Shown in pieces: positions 18,002 through 26,238 of a DNA stretch of 64,000 nt. The stretch spans positions 62,001-126,000 of the forward strand of contig JAIBCL010000002.1 in the NCBI GenBank assembly GCA_019694165.1, in the 5' to 3' direction. The position numbers were made by a program, and so were the translations under genes. The number at the start of each line of letters is the position of its first letter. Positions within the stretch are counted from its first letter, which is position 1. Origin of the DNA: Verrucomicrobiaceae bacterium (GTDB taxonomy: Bacteria > Verrucomicrobiota > Verrucomicrobiia > Verrucomicrobiales > Verrucomicrobiaceae). The notes below the pieces were generated by a model, which saw only the letters and a program-made list of their open reading frames with translations, had not been told where the DNA came from and made no database searches.

Positions 18002-18089
18002 GTAGGCGCGTTCGCCAGAACGCGGAGCGCCCTCCGCACTCTGGCGAGTGCGCCTACGGCCAACAGCGGCGCTGTGAGGACACAGCGCC
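18002..18089. repeat. REP-like hairpin pair, only in cassette copy 1
   Basis: A 56-base hairpin spans 18002-18057: outer arms gtaggcgc/gcgcctac, middle tcgccaga/tctggcga, inner gcggag/ctccgc, loop of four bases. The two arms match at 22 of 26 positions. A second perfect hairpin follows (ggcgctgt 18068-18075, acagcgcc 18082-18089). Copy 2 lacks this stretch, so it is an insertion relative to that copy. It resembles REP-type intergenic palindromes, but I cannot assign a family. Confidence 0.55.
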
Positions 18090-18135
18090 CTACCTCTGAC
18101 TCCCTGCGCCAAGCCCCTTGCCCTATGCCACTGCC

Positions 18136-18927
18136 ATGAACTGGGACCAATCCAACTGGGACAGCGGATTTTGGGACCAGCCGTCCGATTATTTCAATCC
18201 ACCCAAACCACTGAACAACCGAACCAAAATGAAACGCACCAACTACTTCCCCAGCCGCATCGGCGACCAGGTGAACTGGCTCGACAACTACGCGGTGAAG
18301 CTCCCCATCCACGGCCCCACGCTCGGCGTGGTGGCGGGGGATGTGACCGCCAGCGTCAATGACGCGAAATACGGCAACTACGTCCTCGGCACCTGGCTCA
18401 GCGCCGTGCGCAATTTTTCCCCCTCCACCACCGATGCGGTGGACGACGTGCTCACGGGCGAAGGCGCGGCGAACGTGGTGCTGCCCACCTTTGTGACGCC
18501 CACCTTGCCTGCCGGCGTAACCGCCGTGCCGCCCGGCGTGCTAAATCGTATCTTCGCCCTCATTGCCAAGATGAAACTCAGCTCCAACTACGCGGAAGCC
18601 ATCGGCACTGACCTGGGCATCGTCGGCTCCGAGGCCACCGAGAAAGCGCTGCCGAAGTTCAGCGCCGAGCTGCTGCAAGGCGCGGGCTGCCAGTGTGTGA
18701 AGCTGACCTTCGCCAAATACGGCCACATGGGCGTCTATATCGAAAGCCGACGCGGCACCGGTGCCTGGGAGTTCCAAGCCATCGACACCGAAAGCCCCTA
18801 CATGGACGAGCGCCCGCTGCTGGCCGCTGGAACGCCCGAAGTCCGCGAATACCGCATGCGCTTCTGGGACAAAGGCACCCCGAATGGCGATTGGACCGAT
18901 GTGGTAAAGGTGACGGTGAGTCCGTGA
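18136..18927 (+). CDS. Hypothetical 263-aa protein with FN3-like C-terminus (cassette copy 1)
   Basis: 263 aa from ATG 18136; an alternative start is ATG 18229 (MKRTNYFPS), but the upstream part (MNWDQSNWDSGFWDQ) is conserved in the second copy. No signal peptide or membrane segment. The N-terminal half (VNWLDNYAVKLPIHGPTLGV and following) is probably helical; AIGTDLGIVGSE and LTFAKYGHMGVYIE lead into a C-terminal beta-domain ending YRMRFWDKGTPNGDWTDVVK, which looks like a fibronectin-type fold. I have seen similar proteins as hypothetical families in planctomycetes and verrucomicrobia; no function is known to me. It is followed by a stem-loop and the 89-aa gene. Confidence 0.75.
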   Translation: MNWDQSNWDSGFWDQPSDYFNPPKPLNNRTKMKRTNYFPSRIGDQVNWLDNYAVKLPIHGPTLGVVAGDVTASVNDAKYGNYVLGTWLSAVRNFSPSTTDAVDDVLTGEGAANVVLPTFVTPTLPAGVTAVPPGVLNRIFALIAKMKLSSNYAEAIGTDLGIVGSEATEKALPKFSAELLQGAGCQCVKLTFAKYGHMGVYIESRRGTGAWEFQAIDTESPYMDERPLLAAGTPEVREYRMRFWDKGTPNGDWTDVVKVTVSP

Positions 18928-18941
18928 TGCCGAATCCGAAT

Positions 18942-19017
18942 GGCAAGGGAATGGGGGCAAAGGAATGAAGTGCCGTCCAAATCAATCCACCCATTCCTTT
19001 GCCCTCATTCCTTTGCC
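18942..19017 (+). terminator. Long stem-loop with purine-rich 5' arm between cassette genes (copy 1)
   Basis: Arms at 18942-18967 and 18992-19017 are 26 bases each and match at 24; the two exceptions would be G-U pairs in RNA. The 5' arm is made of ggaatg-type purine units, the 3' arm of cattcc units; the loop is 24 bases. It lies between the 263-aa and 89-aa genes. There is no U-tract, so termination is uncertain; it may instead be a repeat element or an mRNA-stability structure. Confidence 0.5.
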
Positions 19018-19033
19018 TATCCCCTTCAACGCC

Positions 19034-19303
19034 ATGCCCTTCGATCCCACCAAACCTGCGCCCAATTCGCCTGCCTCCAGCGCCGAAATGCGCTCGCAAC
19101 TCACCTCGCTCAATGCGGACATCCAGCAGCGCGCGACGCAAGCCGATCTCGCCAACGCCATCGCGAGTGCGCTGAGTCAAACGAGCAACAACAGCAACGG
19201 CGTGGGCACACTCGGCCAAGGTGCCGATGGCAGTTACAACCCGAGTCAGATGCAGGATGTGCTCAACAAGCTCGACGAACTGATCAATGCGCTGCGGCGG
19301 TAG
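19034..19303 (+). CDS. Hypothetical 89-aa protein (cassette copy 1)
   Basis: 89 aa from ATG 19034; the frame is open from 18965 but that part is the stem-loop. It starts MPFDPTKPAPNSPASSAEMR, a beginning I associate with short coiled-coil or fibre-like proteins of this group, continues with a helical stretch (LTSLNADIQQRAT) and a Ser/Asn/Gly-rich middle, and ends in a helix (MQDVLNKLDELINALRR). No signal peptide, no known domain. The copy at 48498-48767 has the same length and about 13 differences by eye. Confidence 0.7.
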   Translation: MPFDPTKPAPNSPASSAEMRSQLTSLNADIQQRATQADLANAIASALSQTSNNSNGVGTLGQGADGSYNPSQMQDVLNKLDELINALRR

Positions 19304-19356
19304 ATATTCAGCACGGTGGGCGTAAAGGATCGTCACCCCTGACGATCTAACTTTTG

Positions 19357-20652
19357 ATGCTGAGGATCATTCTTGCCACCACCCTGCTGCTCACGCCGCT
19401 AGCCGCATTCGCCCAAGCCAAGCCCGAGGTCACGAACGCCACCAAAGCCGCGAAACGCGCGTGGGAATCCGCGCCTGCTGAAAAGAAGGCGCTGTGGCAG
19501 CAGCAGCGCGATGCGTTGAAGCACATCGACCTCTCCGAGGACACCCAGCGGCAGGTCATCATCGCGCGTGGTTCGCCGAAGCCGGGCGAGTATCACGCGC
19601 ATCCCACCACGGCGATGCTGGCGGACAACAAGACGATGTTTTGCGTCTGGAACATCGGCCACGGTGGCCACGCAGGGCCGATGGCTCGCAGCGATGACGC
19701 GGGGCTGACTTGGACGCGGATGGACGACGCGCTGCCGCCGAACTACGTCAACTTCAAGAACTGCCCCAGCATCTATCGAATCACCGATCCGCAGGGCAAA
19801 GAGCGCCTGTGGGTCTTCGCCGCACGCACCTTGACCGACAAGGAGAACCCAACGCCCATCGCGGGCCGTCACGAAGGCTACATGCCGCGCATCGTCAGCG
19901 AGGACGACGGCAAGACCTGGCGCGAGCTGCCGCCGATCGGCGGACGCATTGCCAAGGATGATCCATTTCGCTGCATCATGACCTTCTCTAGCATCGTGCG
20001 GCTCAAGGACGGCTCATCGCTCGGCCTGTTCCATCGCGGCAGCGGCATCGGCGAGGAAGGCACGCTGCAAGTGCTGCAATCCATCACCCGCGACGGCGGC
20101 TTCACTTGGTCCGCGCCCACGCTGGCCTGCGATGGCACGAAGCTCGACGGCAAGCATCCTTGCGAACCCTATGTCTTCCGCTCGCCCGATGGCGACGAAC
20201 TCTGCTGCCTCATGCGCGAGAACAAACGCAGCGGCACCAGCCTCGTCATGTTCAGTCGCGACGAAGGCAAAACATGGTCTCAAGCCGTCGATGCACCGTG
20301 GGGCCTCACGGGAGATCGTCATCACGGCATCACTTTGCCCGATGGCCGCATGGTCATCGTCTTCCGCAACGCCTCGCCGCAATCGAAGGACAAAGGCGGC
20401 TTCATCGCCTGGGTCGGCACCTACGACGACATCAAGCAAGGCAAGCCCGGCCAGTATCGCGTCAGCCTGCTGAAGACCTTCAAAGACGGCTTCTACCCCG
20501 GCCTTCACCTGCTACCCGACGGCACCATCGTCGCCACGACGTATGCGAACTACCGCAAGGAAGACATCGGCTGCTCCATCGTCAGCGTGCGCTTCAAAAT
20601 GAGCGAGGTGGATGCGCTGGCGGCGAAGACTACTTCAGGAGCAATAGAATGA
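19357..20652 (+). CDS. Secreted sialidase-superfamily (BNR) protein
   Basis: 431 aa from ATG 19357 (a TTG directly before is also in frame). Signal peptide LATTLLLTPLAAFA. Asp boxes SDDAGLTW, SEDDGKTW, TRDGGFTW and SRDEGKTW indicate a six-bladed propeller. The GH33 RIP motif of the 3167 gene is not evident, so activity on sialic acid is uncertain; other propeller glycosidases are possible. Its stop overlaps the start of the following glycosidase gene (ATGA), pointing to joint action on one substrate. It begins about 50 bases after cassette copy 1. Confidence 0.75.
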   Translation: MLRIILATTLLLTPLAAFAQAKPEVTNATKAAKRAWESAPAEKKALWQQQRDALKHIDLSEDTQRQVIIARGSPKPGEYHAHPTTAMLADNKTMFCVWNIGHGGHAGPMARSDDAGLTWTRMDDALPPNYVNFKNCPSIYRITDPQGKERLWVFAARTLTDKENPTPIAGRHEGYMPRIVSEDDGKTWRELPPIGGRIAKDDPFRCIMTFSSIVRLKDGSSLGLFHRGSGIGEEGTLQVLQSITRDGGFTWSAPTLACDGTKLDGKHPCEPYVFRSPDGDELCCLMRENKRSGTSLVMFSRDEGKTWSQAVDAPWGLTGDRHHGITLPDGRMVIVFRNASPQSKDKGGFIAWVGTYDDIKQGKPGQYRVSLLKTFKDGFYPGLHLLPDGTIVATTYANYRKEDIGCSIVSVRFKMSEVDALAAKTTSGAIE

Positions 20653-23156
20653 AACACACCCTCCCACTTCTCATCGCCTTGGTTTTCGCACCAGGCGCTG
20701 CATTGCATGGCCAGGAGGTGCGGCGTCACTTCGACTATCTCCCCGAGCATCAGATCGGCGGGATGAAGATGGTGATGGAGCCGCGGCGATATGTGGAGGT
20801 GAGTTGGAAGGGGCGGATGCTATTCTCACAAGGGGGCGAGGTGTTCACGCGGCGGCGGATTGGGCGGGATTCGGATGGTATCGCGGGGAAGCCGGTGGGC
20901 GTGTATTCGATGGATGACCGGCGTGCGGAGTTTGACATGCCAGTGCAGGTGGAGGCAGCGAATGACCGCGTGAGCTACACCTGGATCTGCGATGCGGCGG
21001 AGGAAGGCTATCGGCAGGTGAACCGCGCGGTGATGAGCGCGGAGCGCTTTGAGATCACGACGACGCTGCATTTCACGCGGGACGTGCCGAAGGAGGTATC
21101 TTGGAATCCGGTGTTCTTCCCCGGCGAATACAAGGGCTTCAATGGCGGCATCGCGGACGCCGCGTTACCGGGTAAACAAGTGCGTGTGTTGGATGCGGCA
21201 GGTGCTGAGAGCTTTCTGACGTATCCGCAGACGACGCCGAAGGAGGCGTGGCACACAGGCTGGCGTTCGGTGAGCGTGCAGATGCCCGAAGGCGAGGTGC
21301 GGATGAGTTTGGACAGCAGCGATGCTGGCGCTCAAACATCGCTGCATCCGCTGGCGCGTTGGTCGATGACCGAGATGCTCGGAGATCGGCGCGGATTGGT
21401 TTCGCAGGTGCGCGTGCATCCGGATGGCACCGGAACGGTGACGCATCGTCTCCTGGTTGAGGTCGGCGAGGCGGCGAAGACCGCGCGGAAGCCTGAAGTG
21501 CCTGCAGCCGCCGAGAGCGATCTCATCAAAGCGAGCGTCGAGAGGGACGGGCGTGCGTTTGCCTTCTTCCGGCCCGAGGAGGCTGTCACCGCGCGAGTGC
21601 GACTCGAGCAGCGATTTCATGCGAAGGCACGATCCGTGACCTTGCGGGCTGTGTTGCGCGATTATGCGAACCAGATCGTGCATGATCATGAAAAGACACT
21701 CGAAGTGCCTGCGGCGGGCATGCGCACGGAGACGGTCGCATTCGGTCAAAGGCCGCGCGGGGCTTACTCGGCCACGTTTGAGGTGCTGGAGGCTCAGCGC
21801 GTGATCGGGCATGTCGTGTGGCGTTTTGGCGTGATGCCGGAGTTGAAACTGCGGGACAAGGAACAGCGTCTCGGCGGGTTCATGATGGACAGCGGGCATG
21901 AGGCAGCGCAGATCGAGCTGATGAAGCTCACCGGCATGAGCATCGCGCGCATGAGGAGCACTCCCAGCGATGCCGTGTGGGCCGCGTTTGAGCCGGAGAA
22001 CGGTAGATTCGTCGCGCCACAGCGCAGTCAGCGGCTCGTCCACATGCTCGCGGAGGCGGGCATTGATCCAATCTTCTCCGGCGAGCATTTTCCGCCGCAG
22101 GTGAAGCCGGGCGTAAAACTCGCCGCCGGTCTGCGCGAGGAGGACGTGGCGTTTTTCAGCTACGAGTCTGCCAAGGAGAAGCACGGCTGGCTGCCGAAGG
22201 ATACGAGCGGCTTCGAGCGCTACGTGCGCGAATGGGCGGCCAGCTATGGCGGCCGGGCGAAGATGTTTCAGGTCTTCAACGAGCCCGTGCCGGAGATGCC
22301 CGTGGAGCAGGCTGCGCGCATCATTCAACTCGTCAGCCGGAACATCAAAACGGTCATCCCCGAGGCAAAGGTGCTCATCGCCGACACCGTGGAGATCACC
22401 GACGCGCATGTGAAGTGGCTGGATGACGTGCTAAAGCTCTGCGCCAGCGATGTCGATCTGCTCGGCTACCATCACTACAAGAAGGGCTGGTATAAACGCG
22501 ACCGTGCCGCGCACTTCCCCATCATCGAGGAGTCCGGCTGGGCCGCCGACACGCAAAAGATGACCGCGCTCGCACGCAAGTGGTCCAAGCCGGTGTGGAA
22601 CTCCGAGATCTCCTGGGTCGGCTGTCCGGCGGAGATGTTTCCGCAGGCTGAGTTCACACCGCAGGAGCAGGAAACGACGGCCATCACCATTCGCAGCTAC
22701 CTCCTCACCCGCGCTGCCGGTGTGCCGACCATCATCGCCTGCTACTCGCCGACGATTCGAGACCTCGATCTGCACTACGGCATCTATCCCACTCGCGCCG
22801 GGTCGCTCATCGGCTGGGGCTGGATGATCAAACCGTGGTCCATCGCCCACGCCACGCTCGCTGGCCTGCTTGACTCCTCGCGCTTCCTCGAACGCATCGA
22901 CCTCGGCGATGCGTCCGCCTATGCGCTGTGTTTTGAGCGCGAAGGTCGCCATTTTGCCGCCCTCTGGCACTGCCACGGCACCGCGAAGCTAACTCATGCG
23001 TTTGGCGACCAAGCGAACGTGATGAGCCTCGTCGGCCAGCCGCTCAAAAGCGCGCGAGAGCTGCTGGTGGACGAATCCCCGGTTTACTTCGTGTGCGATG
23101 GCATGAGCCGGGAGGAATTCATCGGCAAGATGAAGCGGGTGAAGGTGGTGAAGTGA
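20649..23156 (+). CDS. Secreted clan GH-A-like glycosidase with N-terminal beta-domains
   Basis: 835 aa from ATG 20649; the frame is open further upstream, but only as a shadow of the previous gene. Signal peptide LPLLIALVFAPGAALHGQ. Residues about 25-400 look like beta-sandwich domains. The C-terminal half is a TIM-barrel: FNEP places a candidate acid/base Glu at about 545 and WNSEIS a candidate nucleophile at about 653, with LLGYHHYKKGW between, as in GH39/GH5-like families. It should hydrolyse a glycosidic bond outside the cytoplasm. The exact family and substrate are not readable. Confidence 0.72.
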   Translation: MKHTLPLLIALVFAPGAALHGQEVRRHFDYLPEHQIGGMKMVMEPRRYVEVSWKGRMLFSQGGEVFTRRRIGRDSDGIAGKPVGVYSMDDRRAEFDMPVQVEAANDRVSYTWICDAAEEGYRQVNRAVMSAERFEITTTLHFTRDVPKEVSWNPVFFPGEYKGFNGGIADAALPGKQVRVLDAAGAESFLTYPQTTPKEAWHTGWRSVSVQMPEGEVRMSLDSSDAGAQTSLHPLARWSMTEMLGDRRGLVSQVRVHPDGTGTVTHRLLVEVGEAAKTARKPEVPAAAESDLIKASVERDGRAFAFFRPEEAVTARVRLEQRFHAKARSVTLRAVLRDYANQIVHDHEKTLEVPAAGMRTETVAFGQRPRGAYSATFEVLEAQRVIGHVVWRFGVMPELKLRDKEQRLGGFMMDSGHEAAQIELMKLTGMSIARMRSTPSDAVWAAFEPENGRFVAPQRSQRLVHMLAEAGIDPIFSGEHFPPQVKPGVKLAAGLREEDVAFFSYESAKEKHGWLPKDTSGFERYVREWAASYGGRAKMFQVFNEPVPEMPVEQAARIIQLVSRNIKTVIPEAKVLIADTVEITDAHVKWLDDVLKLCASDVDLLGYHHYKKGWYKRDRAAHFPIIEESGWAADTQKMTALARKWSKPVWNSEISWVGCPAEMFPQAEFTPQEQETTAITIRSYLLTRAAGVPTIIACYSPTIRDLDLHYGIYPTRAGSLIGWGWMIKPWSIAHATLAGLLDSSRFLERIDLGDASAYALCFEREGRHFAALWHCHGTAKLTHAFGDQANVMSLVGQPLKSARELLVDESPVYFVCDGMSREEFIGKMKRVKVVK

Positions 23157-23272
23157 CGGGTTATCGAGCTGTGACGAACCTCGAAGACAGCGGCGAGGGT
23201 GGTTTGCACGATTTCAAACCTATGGGCTGAACAGGGTTTGCGGGCCTTTGGGTTCAGCCGCTTTGGGGTGAG

Positions 23273-23301
23273 CAAAAGATTGCACTAACTGCAATCTTTT
23301 G
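23273..23301. promoter_or_regulatory. Perfect 12-bp inverted repeat upstream of AbiE-type operon (likely operator)
   Basis: caaaagattgca (23273-23284) and tgcaatcttttg (23290-23301) are exact reverse complements around a 5-base spacer, ending 12 bases before the antitoxin ATG. A second dyad, ggctgaac/gttcagcc, lies at 23225-23259, and gttcagcc occurs again directly before the ATG. AbiEi-type antitoxins are known to repress their own promoter through inverted repeats, so this is a good operator candidate. Confidence 0.7.
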
Positions 23302-23313
23302 TAGAGTTCAGCC

Positions 23314-23856
23314 ATGCAGCCCCTGCGGCAACTCGAGCAAGCTCTCCGCATGTTGGCGGACCGGGATCACTGCGTGTTTGCGCCATCGGATCTCGCGGCA
23401 GCCGTCCCGGGTTGTGGGCAACTGGCGGTGTTGCTTTCCCGGGCGACGAAGGCCGGGGTGCTGAAGCGAGTGTGCCGGGGGATTTACCTCTATTCCGTGC
23501 CGGACTATCCAGCGGGCAGTGTGCTCTTTCATGCGGCGGCACGGTTGCGAGCGGGGGACTTCAACTACCTCAGCCTGGAGACGGTGCTGAGTGATGCGGG
23601 CGTCATATCGCAGGTGCCGATGAACTGGATCAGTCTCATGACCTCCGGTCGCAGCCATGTGGTGGACTGCGGGGACTATGGGCACATCGAGTTCGTGCAT
23701 ACGGCGCAGCTTCCCGATGACGTGAGTGGCGAGCTAACATACGACAGGGATCGGCATCTCTGGCGTGCCTCGGTGCGGCAGGCGCTGCGTGATATGAAGG
23801 CCACGCGCCGCAGCATGGAACTCGTGGACGAGGAGGTGGCGCGTGAGCTTGTTTGA
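23314..23856 (+). CDS. AbiEi-type antitoxin / transcriptional repressor
   Basis: 180 aa. The N-terminus (LRQLEQALRMLADRDHCVFA, then a winged-helix-like segment ending in GVLKRVCRGIYLYSVPDY) matches AbiEi proteins: a DNA-binding winged helix followed by a C-terminal antitoxin domain (YLSLETVLSDAGVISQVP). In known systems this protein represses the operon and counteracts the nucleotidyltransferase toxin. It overlaps the toxin gene by 14 bases and has a strong palindrome in its promoter. Confidence 0.85.
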   Translation: MQPLRQLEQALRMLADRDHCVFAPSDLAAAVPGCGQLAVLLSRATKAGVLKRVCRGIYLYSVPDYPAGSVLFHAAARLRAGDFNYLSLETVLSDAGVISQVPMNWISLMTSGRSHVVDCGDYGHIEFVHTAQLPDDVSGELTYDRDRHLWRASVRQALRDMKATRRSMELVDEEVARELV

Positions 23857-24709
23857 CCAGCTCGTGAACGAGGCGCTGCGCTCCCGCGCGGAGCTGACCG
23901 CCCTGCGGCCCGTGGTGGAGAAGGAACTGCTTCATCACGACATCCTTCGCGAGATGAGCGAGGCGGGATTGCTCACCGGTCTGACGTTCATCGGAGGCAC
24001 CTGCTTGAGAGCCTGCTACGGCTCCGCCCGGCTGAGCGAAGACCTCGACTTCACCGGAGGCAGCCTCTTCAAAAAAAGCGATCTGGCAGAGTTGGCTCGC
24101 GTGCTGACCGAGCGTCTGCAAACCCGCTACGCATTGCCCGTGAGCGTCAGCGAGCCGGTCAAAACGGGCGGCAAAGTGTCCACCTGGAAGCTCACCATCG
24201 AAACACGTCCCGGCCAGCGGCATCTGCCGGCGCAGCGCATTCACCTCGACATCTGCGCCATCCCCAGCCACGACCCGCGCCCGATGATGCTGCGCAATGT
24301 TTACGGCATCGATCTCGGCACCTCGGGTCTCATTCTTCAGGCGCAGAGCCGGGAGGAGATACTGGCGGACAAGATCATCGCGCTCGCCTTCCGGGAGAAC
24401 CGCATCAAGAACCGCGATCTCTGGGACATCGGCTGGCTCACCCAGCAGGGCATCGAGCTTCCGACCCGGCTCATTCCGATCAAGATCCACGACCATCAGC
24501 GTGAGAATACGGAGTTTGTGACCTCGCTCACCGAACGCACAGCTTCGCTGCGATCACAGCCCGCCATGCGTGACGACTTCATGAAGGAAATGCGCCGTTT
24601 TCTGCCCGCAGCCACAGTCCGCGATACGATCGAGAAGGAGGCGTATTGGAGTTATCTGGCCGATCTCGTGGATGATCTGGCAAAGAAGGCCATGGGCTGC
24701 TTGAAGTAG
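23843..24709 (+). CDS. AbiEii-type nucleotidyltransferase toxin
   Basis: 288 aa with a GTG start at 23843, inside the antitoxin gene. The nucleotidyltransferase core is clear: FIGGTCLRACYGSARLSEDL holds the GG(T) motif at 51-53, followed by Asp68 and Asp70 (D-L-D) for metal binding. EEILADKIIAL and KNRDLWDIGWL are further family motifs. AbiEii proteins modify cellular targets with nucleotides; related MenA toxins add pyrimidines to tRNA acceptor ends. Originally described as phage abortive infection. All catalytic residues I can judge are present, so the system appears intact. Confidence 0.88.
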   Translation: MSLFDQLVNEALRSRAELTALRPVVEKELLHHDILREMSEAGLLTGLTFIGGTCLRACYGSARLSEDLDFTGGSLFKKSDLAELARVLTERLQTRYALPVSVSEPVKTGGKVSTWKLTIETRPGQRHLPAQRIHLDICAIPSHDPRPMMLRNVYGIDLGTSGLILQAQSREEILADKIIALAFRENRIKNRDLWDIGWLTQQGIELPTRLIPIKIHDHQRENTEFVTSLTERTASLRSQPAMRDDFMKEMRRFLPAATVRDTIEKEAYWSYLADLVDDLAKKAMGCLK

Positions 24710-24855
24710 CTATCGGGTCACATGCGGACCACGCTCCGAGAATCGGCTGCCTCGACCTCGGCGAGATGCCTTCAGATCTCATTTGCAGGATTCTCAATTC
24801 CATTTGCCGAATCTTGCCATGAAGAACACGGCTTCGTGATTACACTCGTGCCGCG

Positions 24856-26214
24856 ATGAAACCTGTTTTTGCTTTATTGCTCCTCTCCGCATCATCTGTC
24901 TTTGCTGCGGATGAGTTGATCGCCTTTCCCGGTGCGGAGGGCTATGGCCGCTTTGCCACAGGCGGGCGCGGCGGAGATGTGTATCACGTCACCAGCTTGG
25001 ACGACAGCGGACGCGGCACGCTGCGCGAGGGCATCAAGACGATCAAGGCAGGCACGCCACGCACGATTGTCTTCGACGTGAGCGGCAACATCTCGCTCAA
25101 GAAGGATCTGCGCATTGAAGCGGTGAACGGCCTGACCATCGCTGGACAGACGGCTCCTGGCGATGGCATCACGATTCGAGACAACACGCTCAAGATCATG
25201 AAGGGCTCATCCAACATCATCATCCGCTACCTGCGCTGCCGGCTCGGTGACGAAAGCAAGACGAGCAATGACGCGCTGGATGTCGGCTCCGAGCCTGACC
25301 TGACGCATGACGTCATTCTGGATCACCTCACCCTGACGTGGGGCGTGGACGGCAATATGGACACGGAGATGCTTTCCAACTTCACCATGCAGTGGTGCAT
25401 GGTCGGCGAGGCGCTCAATGACAGTTGCCACTACAAGAAGCAGCCGCACGCGATGCTCATGTCCCTCCGCAAGACGCAGGGCAACGTCAGCATCCATCAC
25501 AACCTCTTGTTCAGCAGCCGTGACCGGCATCCGACGCTCGGCGGCGGTGATCCGAAGAAGTCGAACGCCCAGGCCATCTTCGATTTCCGCAACAACGTCA
25601 TCTACAACTGGGAAGGCGCGTGCAACCTCGCCAGCGGACGCTTCAACCTCATCGCCAACTACTGGCGTCCGGGGCCGAACACCGACTTCAAACGCAACCC
25701 GTTCCCCATCGCGCCGAAGGCTGAGGCGAATGATGTGACCGTGGGCTTCTTCATGAACAATCACTTCGAAGACAAGCCCGAGTGGAACGCCGACAACTAC
25801 ACCGCCTTCCAGTTCGGCACGCGCGGCGGCAAATACATCGGCGATGTGCCAAAGGAGAAGTTCGTGCAGCCCGCCGAGTTCGTGGCTGAAAAGGACAGAC
25901 CTGTCACTCAATCAGCGAGCGAAGCCTATGAGCTGATCTTGAAGAAGGCCGGTGCCAGCAAGGCTCGCGACGCTGCCGATCAACGCGTGATCGCCGGAGT
26001 GAAGGACCGCACGCATCGCCGCATCGACAGCCAGAACGAAGTCGGCGGCTGGCCGAAGCTCAAATCCGGCGCGGCCGCCAAAGACAGTGATGGCGATGGC
26101 ATCCCCGACGAGTGGGAAAAGGCGCAGGGTTTAAGTCCCAACGATTCTGCGGATGGCAACGCCACGCAGAAGGACGGCTACACGAACCTGGAGCACTACT
26201 TGAATTGGGGCTAG
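24856..26214 (+). CDS. Secreted pectate lyase-like polysaccharide lyase
   Basis: 452 aa with signal peptide FALLLLSASSVFAADE. It begins AFPGAEGYGRFATGGRGGDV, a typical start of pectate/pectin lyase-like beta-helix enzymes of this group, and continues with SLDDSGRGTLREGI, DVSGNISLKKDL, LTIAGQTAPGDGI, RYLRCRLGD, VILDHLTLTWGVD and VSIHHNLLFSSRDRHPTLGG, the conserved coils around the active site. The C-terminus (DSDGDGIPDEWEKAQGL and the following NLEHYLN) is a thrombospondin-type-3 calcium motif. Role: beta-elimination on uronate-containing polysaccharide outside the cell. It stands alone between the AbiE operon and the convergent LysR gene. Confidence 0.82.
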   Translation: MKPVFALLLLSASSVFAADELIAFPGAEGYGRFATGGRGGDVYHVTSLDDSGRGTLREGIKTIKAGTPRTIVFDVSGNISLKKDLRIEAVNGLTIAGQTAPGDGITIRDNTLKIMKGSSNIIIRYLRCRLGDESKTSNDALDVGSEPDLTHDVILDHLTLTWGVDGNMDTEMLSNFTMQWCMVGEALNDSCHYKKQPHAMLMSLRKTQGNVSIHHNLLFSSRDRHPTLGGGDPKKSNAQAIFDFRNNVIYNWEGACNLASGRFNLIANYWRPGPNTDFKRNPFPIAPKAEANDVTVGFFMNNHFEDKPEWNADNYTAFQFGTRGGKYIGDVPKEKFVQPAEFVAEKDRPVTQSASEAYELILKKAGASKARDAADQRVIAGVKDRTHRRIDSQNEVGGWPKLKSGAAAKDSDGDGIPDEWEKAQGLSPNDSADGNATQKDGYTNLEHYLNWG

Positions 26215-26238
26215 CTCGGGAGCGCTGGTGCAGCCCTC

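Larger units (their letters stand above)
17032..19305 (+). repeat. Duplicated cassette, copy 1
   Basis: Homologous to 46717-48769. Similarity begins near cttgccaag (17032), runs through a leader of about 125 bases, an XRE-type gene, a GC-rich spacer, a 263-aa gene, a stem-loop and an 89-aa gene, and ends at the last stop codon, after which the two copies diverge completely. All three proteins have identical lengths in both copies. Differences inside the 263-aa gene are often in third codon positions, which suggests selection on the protein. Copy 1 carries two extra palindromic insertions that copy 2 lacks. Confidence 0.85.

Noticed and set aside
17521..18312. Long minus-strand open frame across the cassette spacer (and its counterpart at 46982-47785) with [E/D]HP heptads
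   Set aside because: The heptads follow directly from the 21-bp DNA period, all other frames are open too, and the frame runs antisense into the 263-aa gene. Kept only as an alternative in the findings.
20106..20648. Longer N-terminus for the glycosidase at 20649
   Set aside because: It is a shadow of the sialidase-like gene; ATG 20649 starts a signal peptide and overlaps the previous stop.
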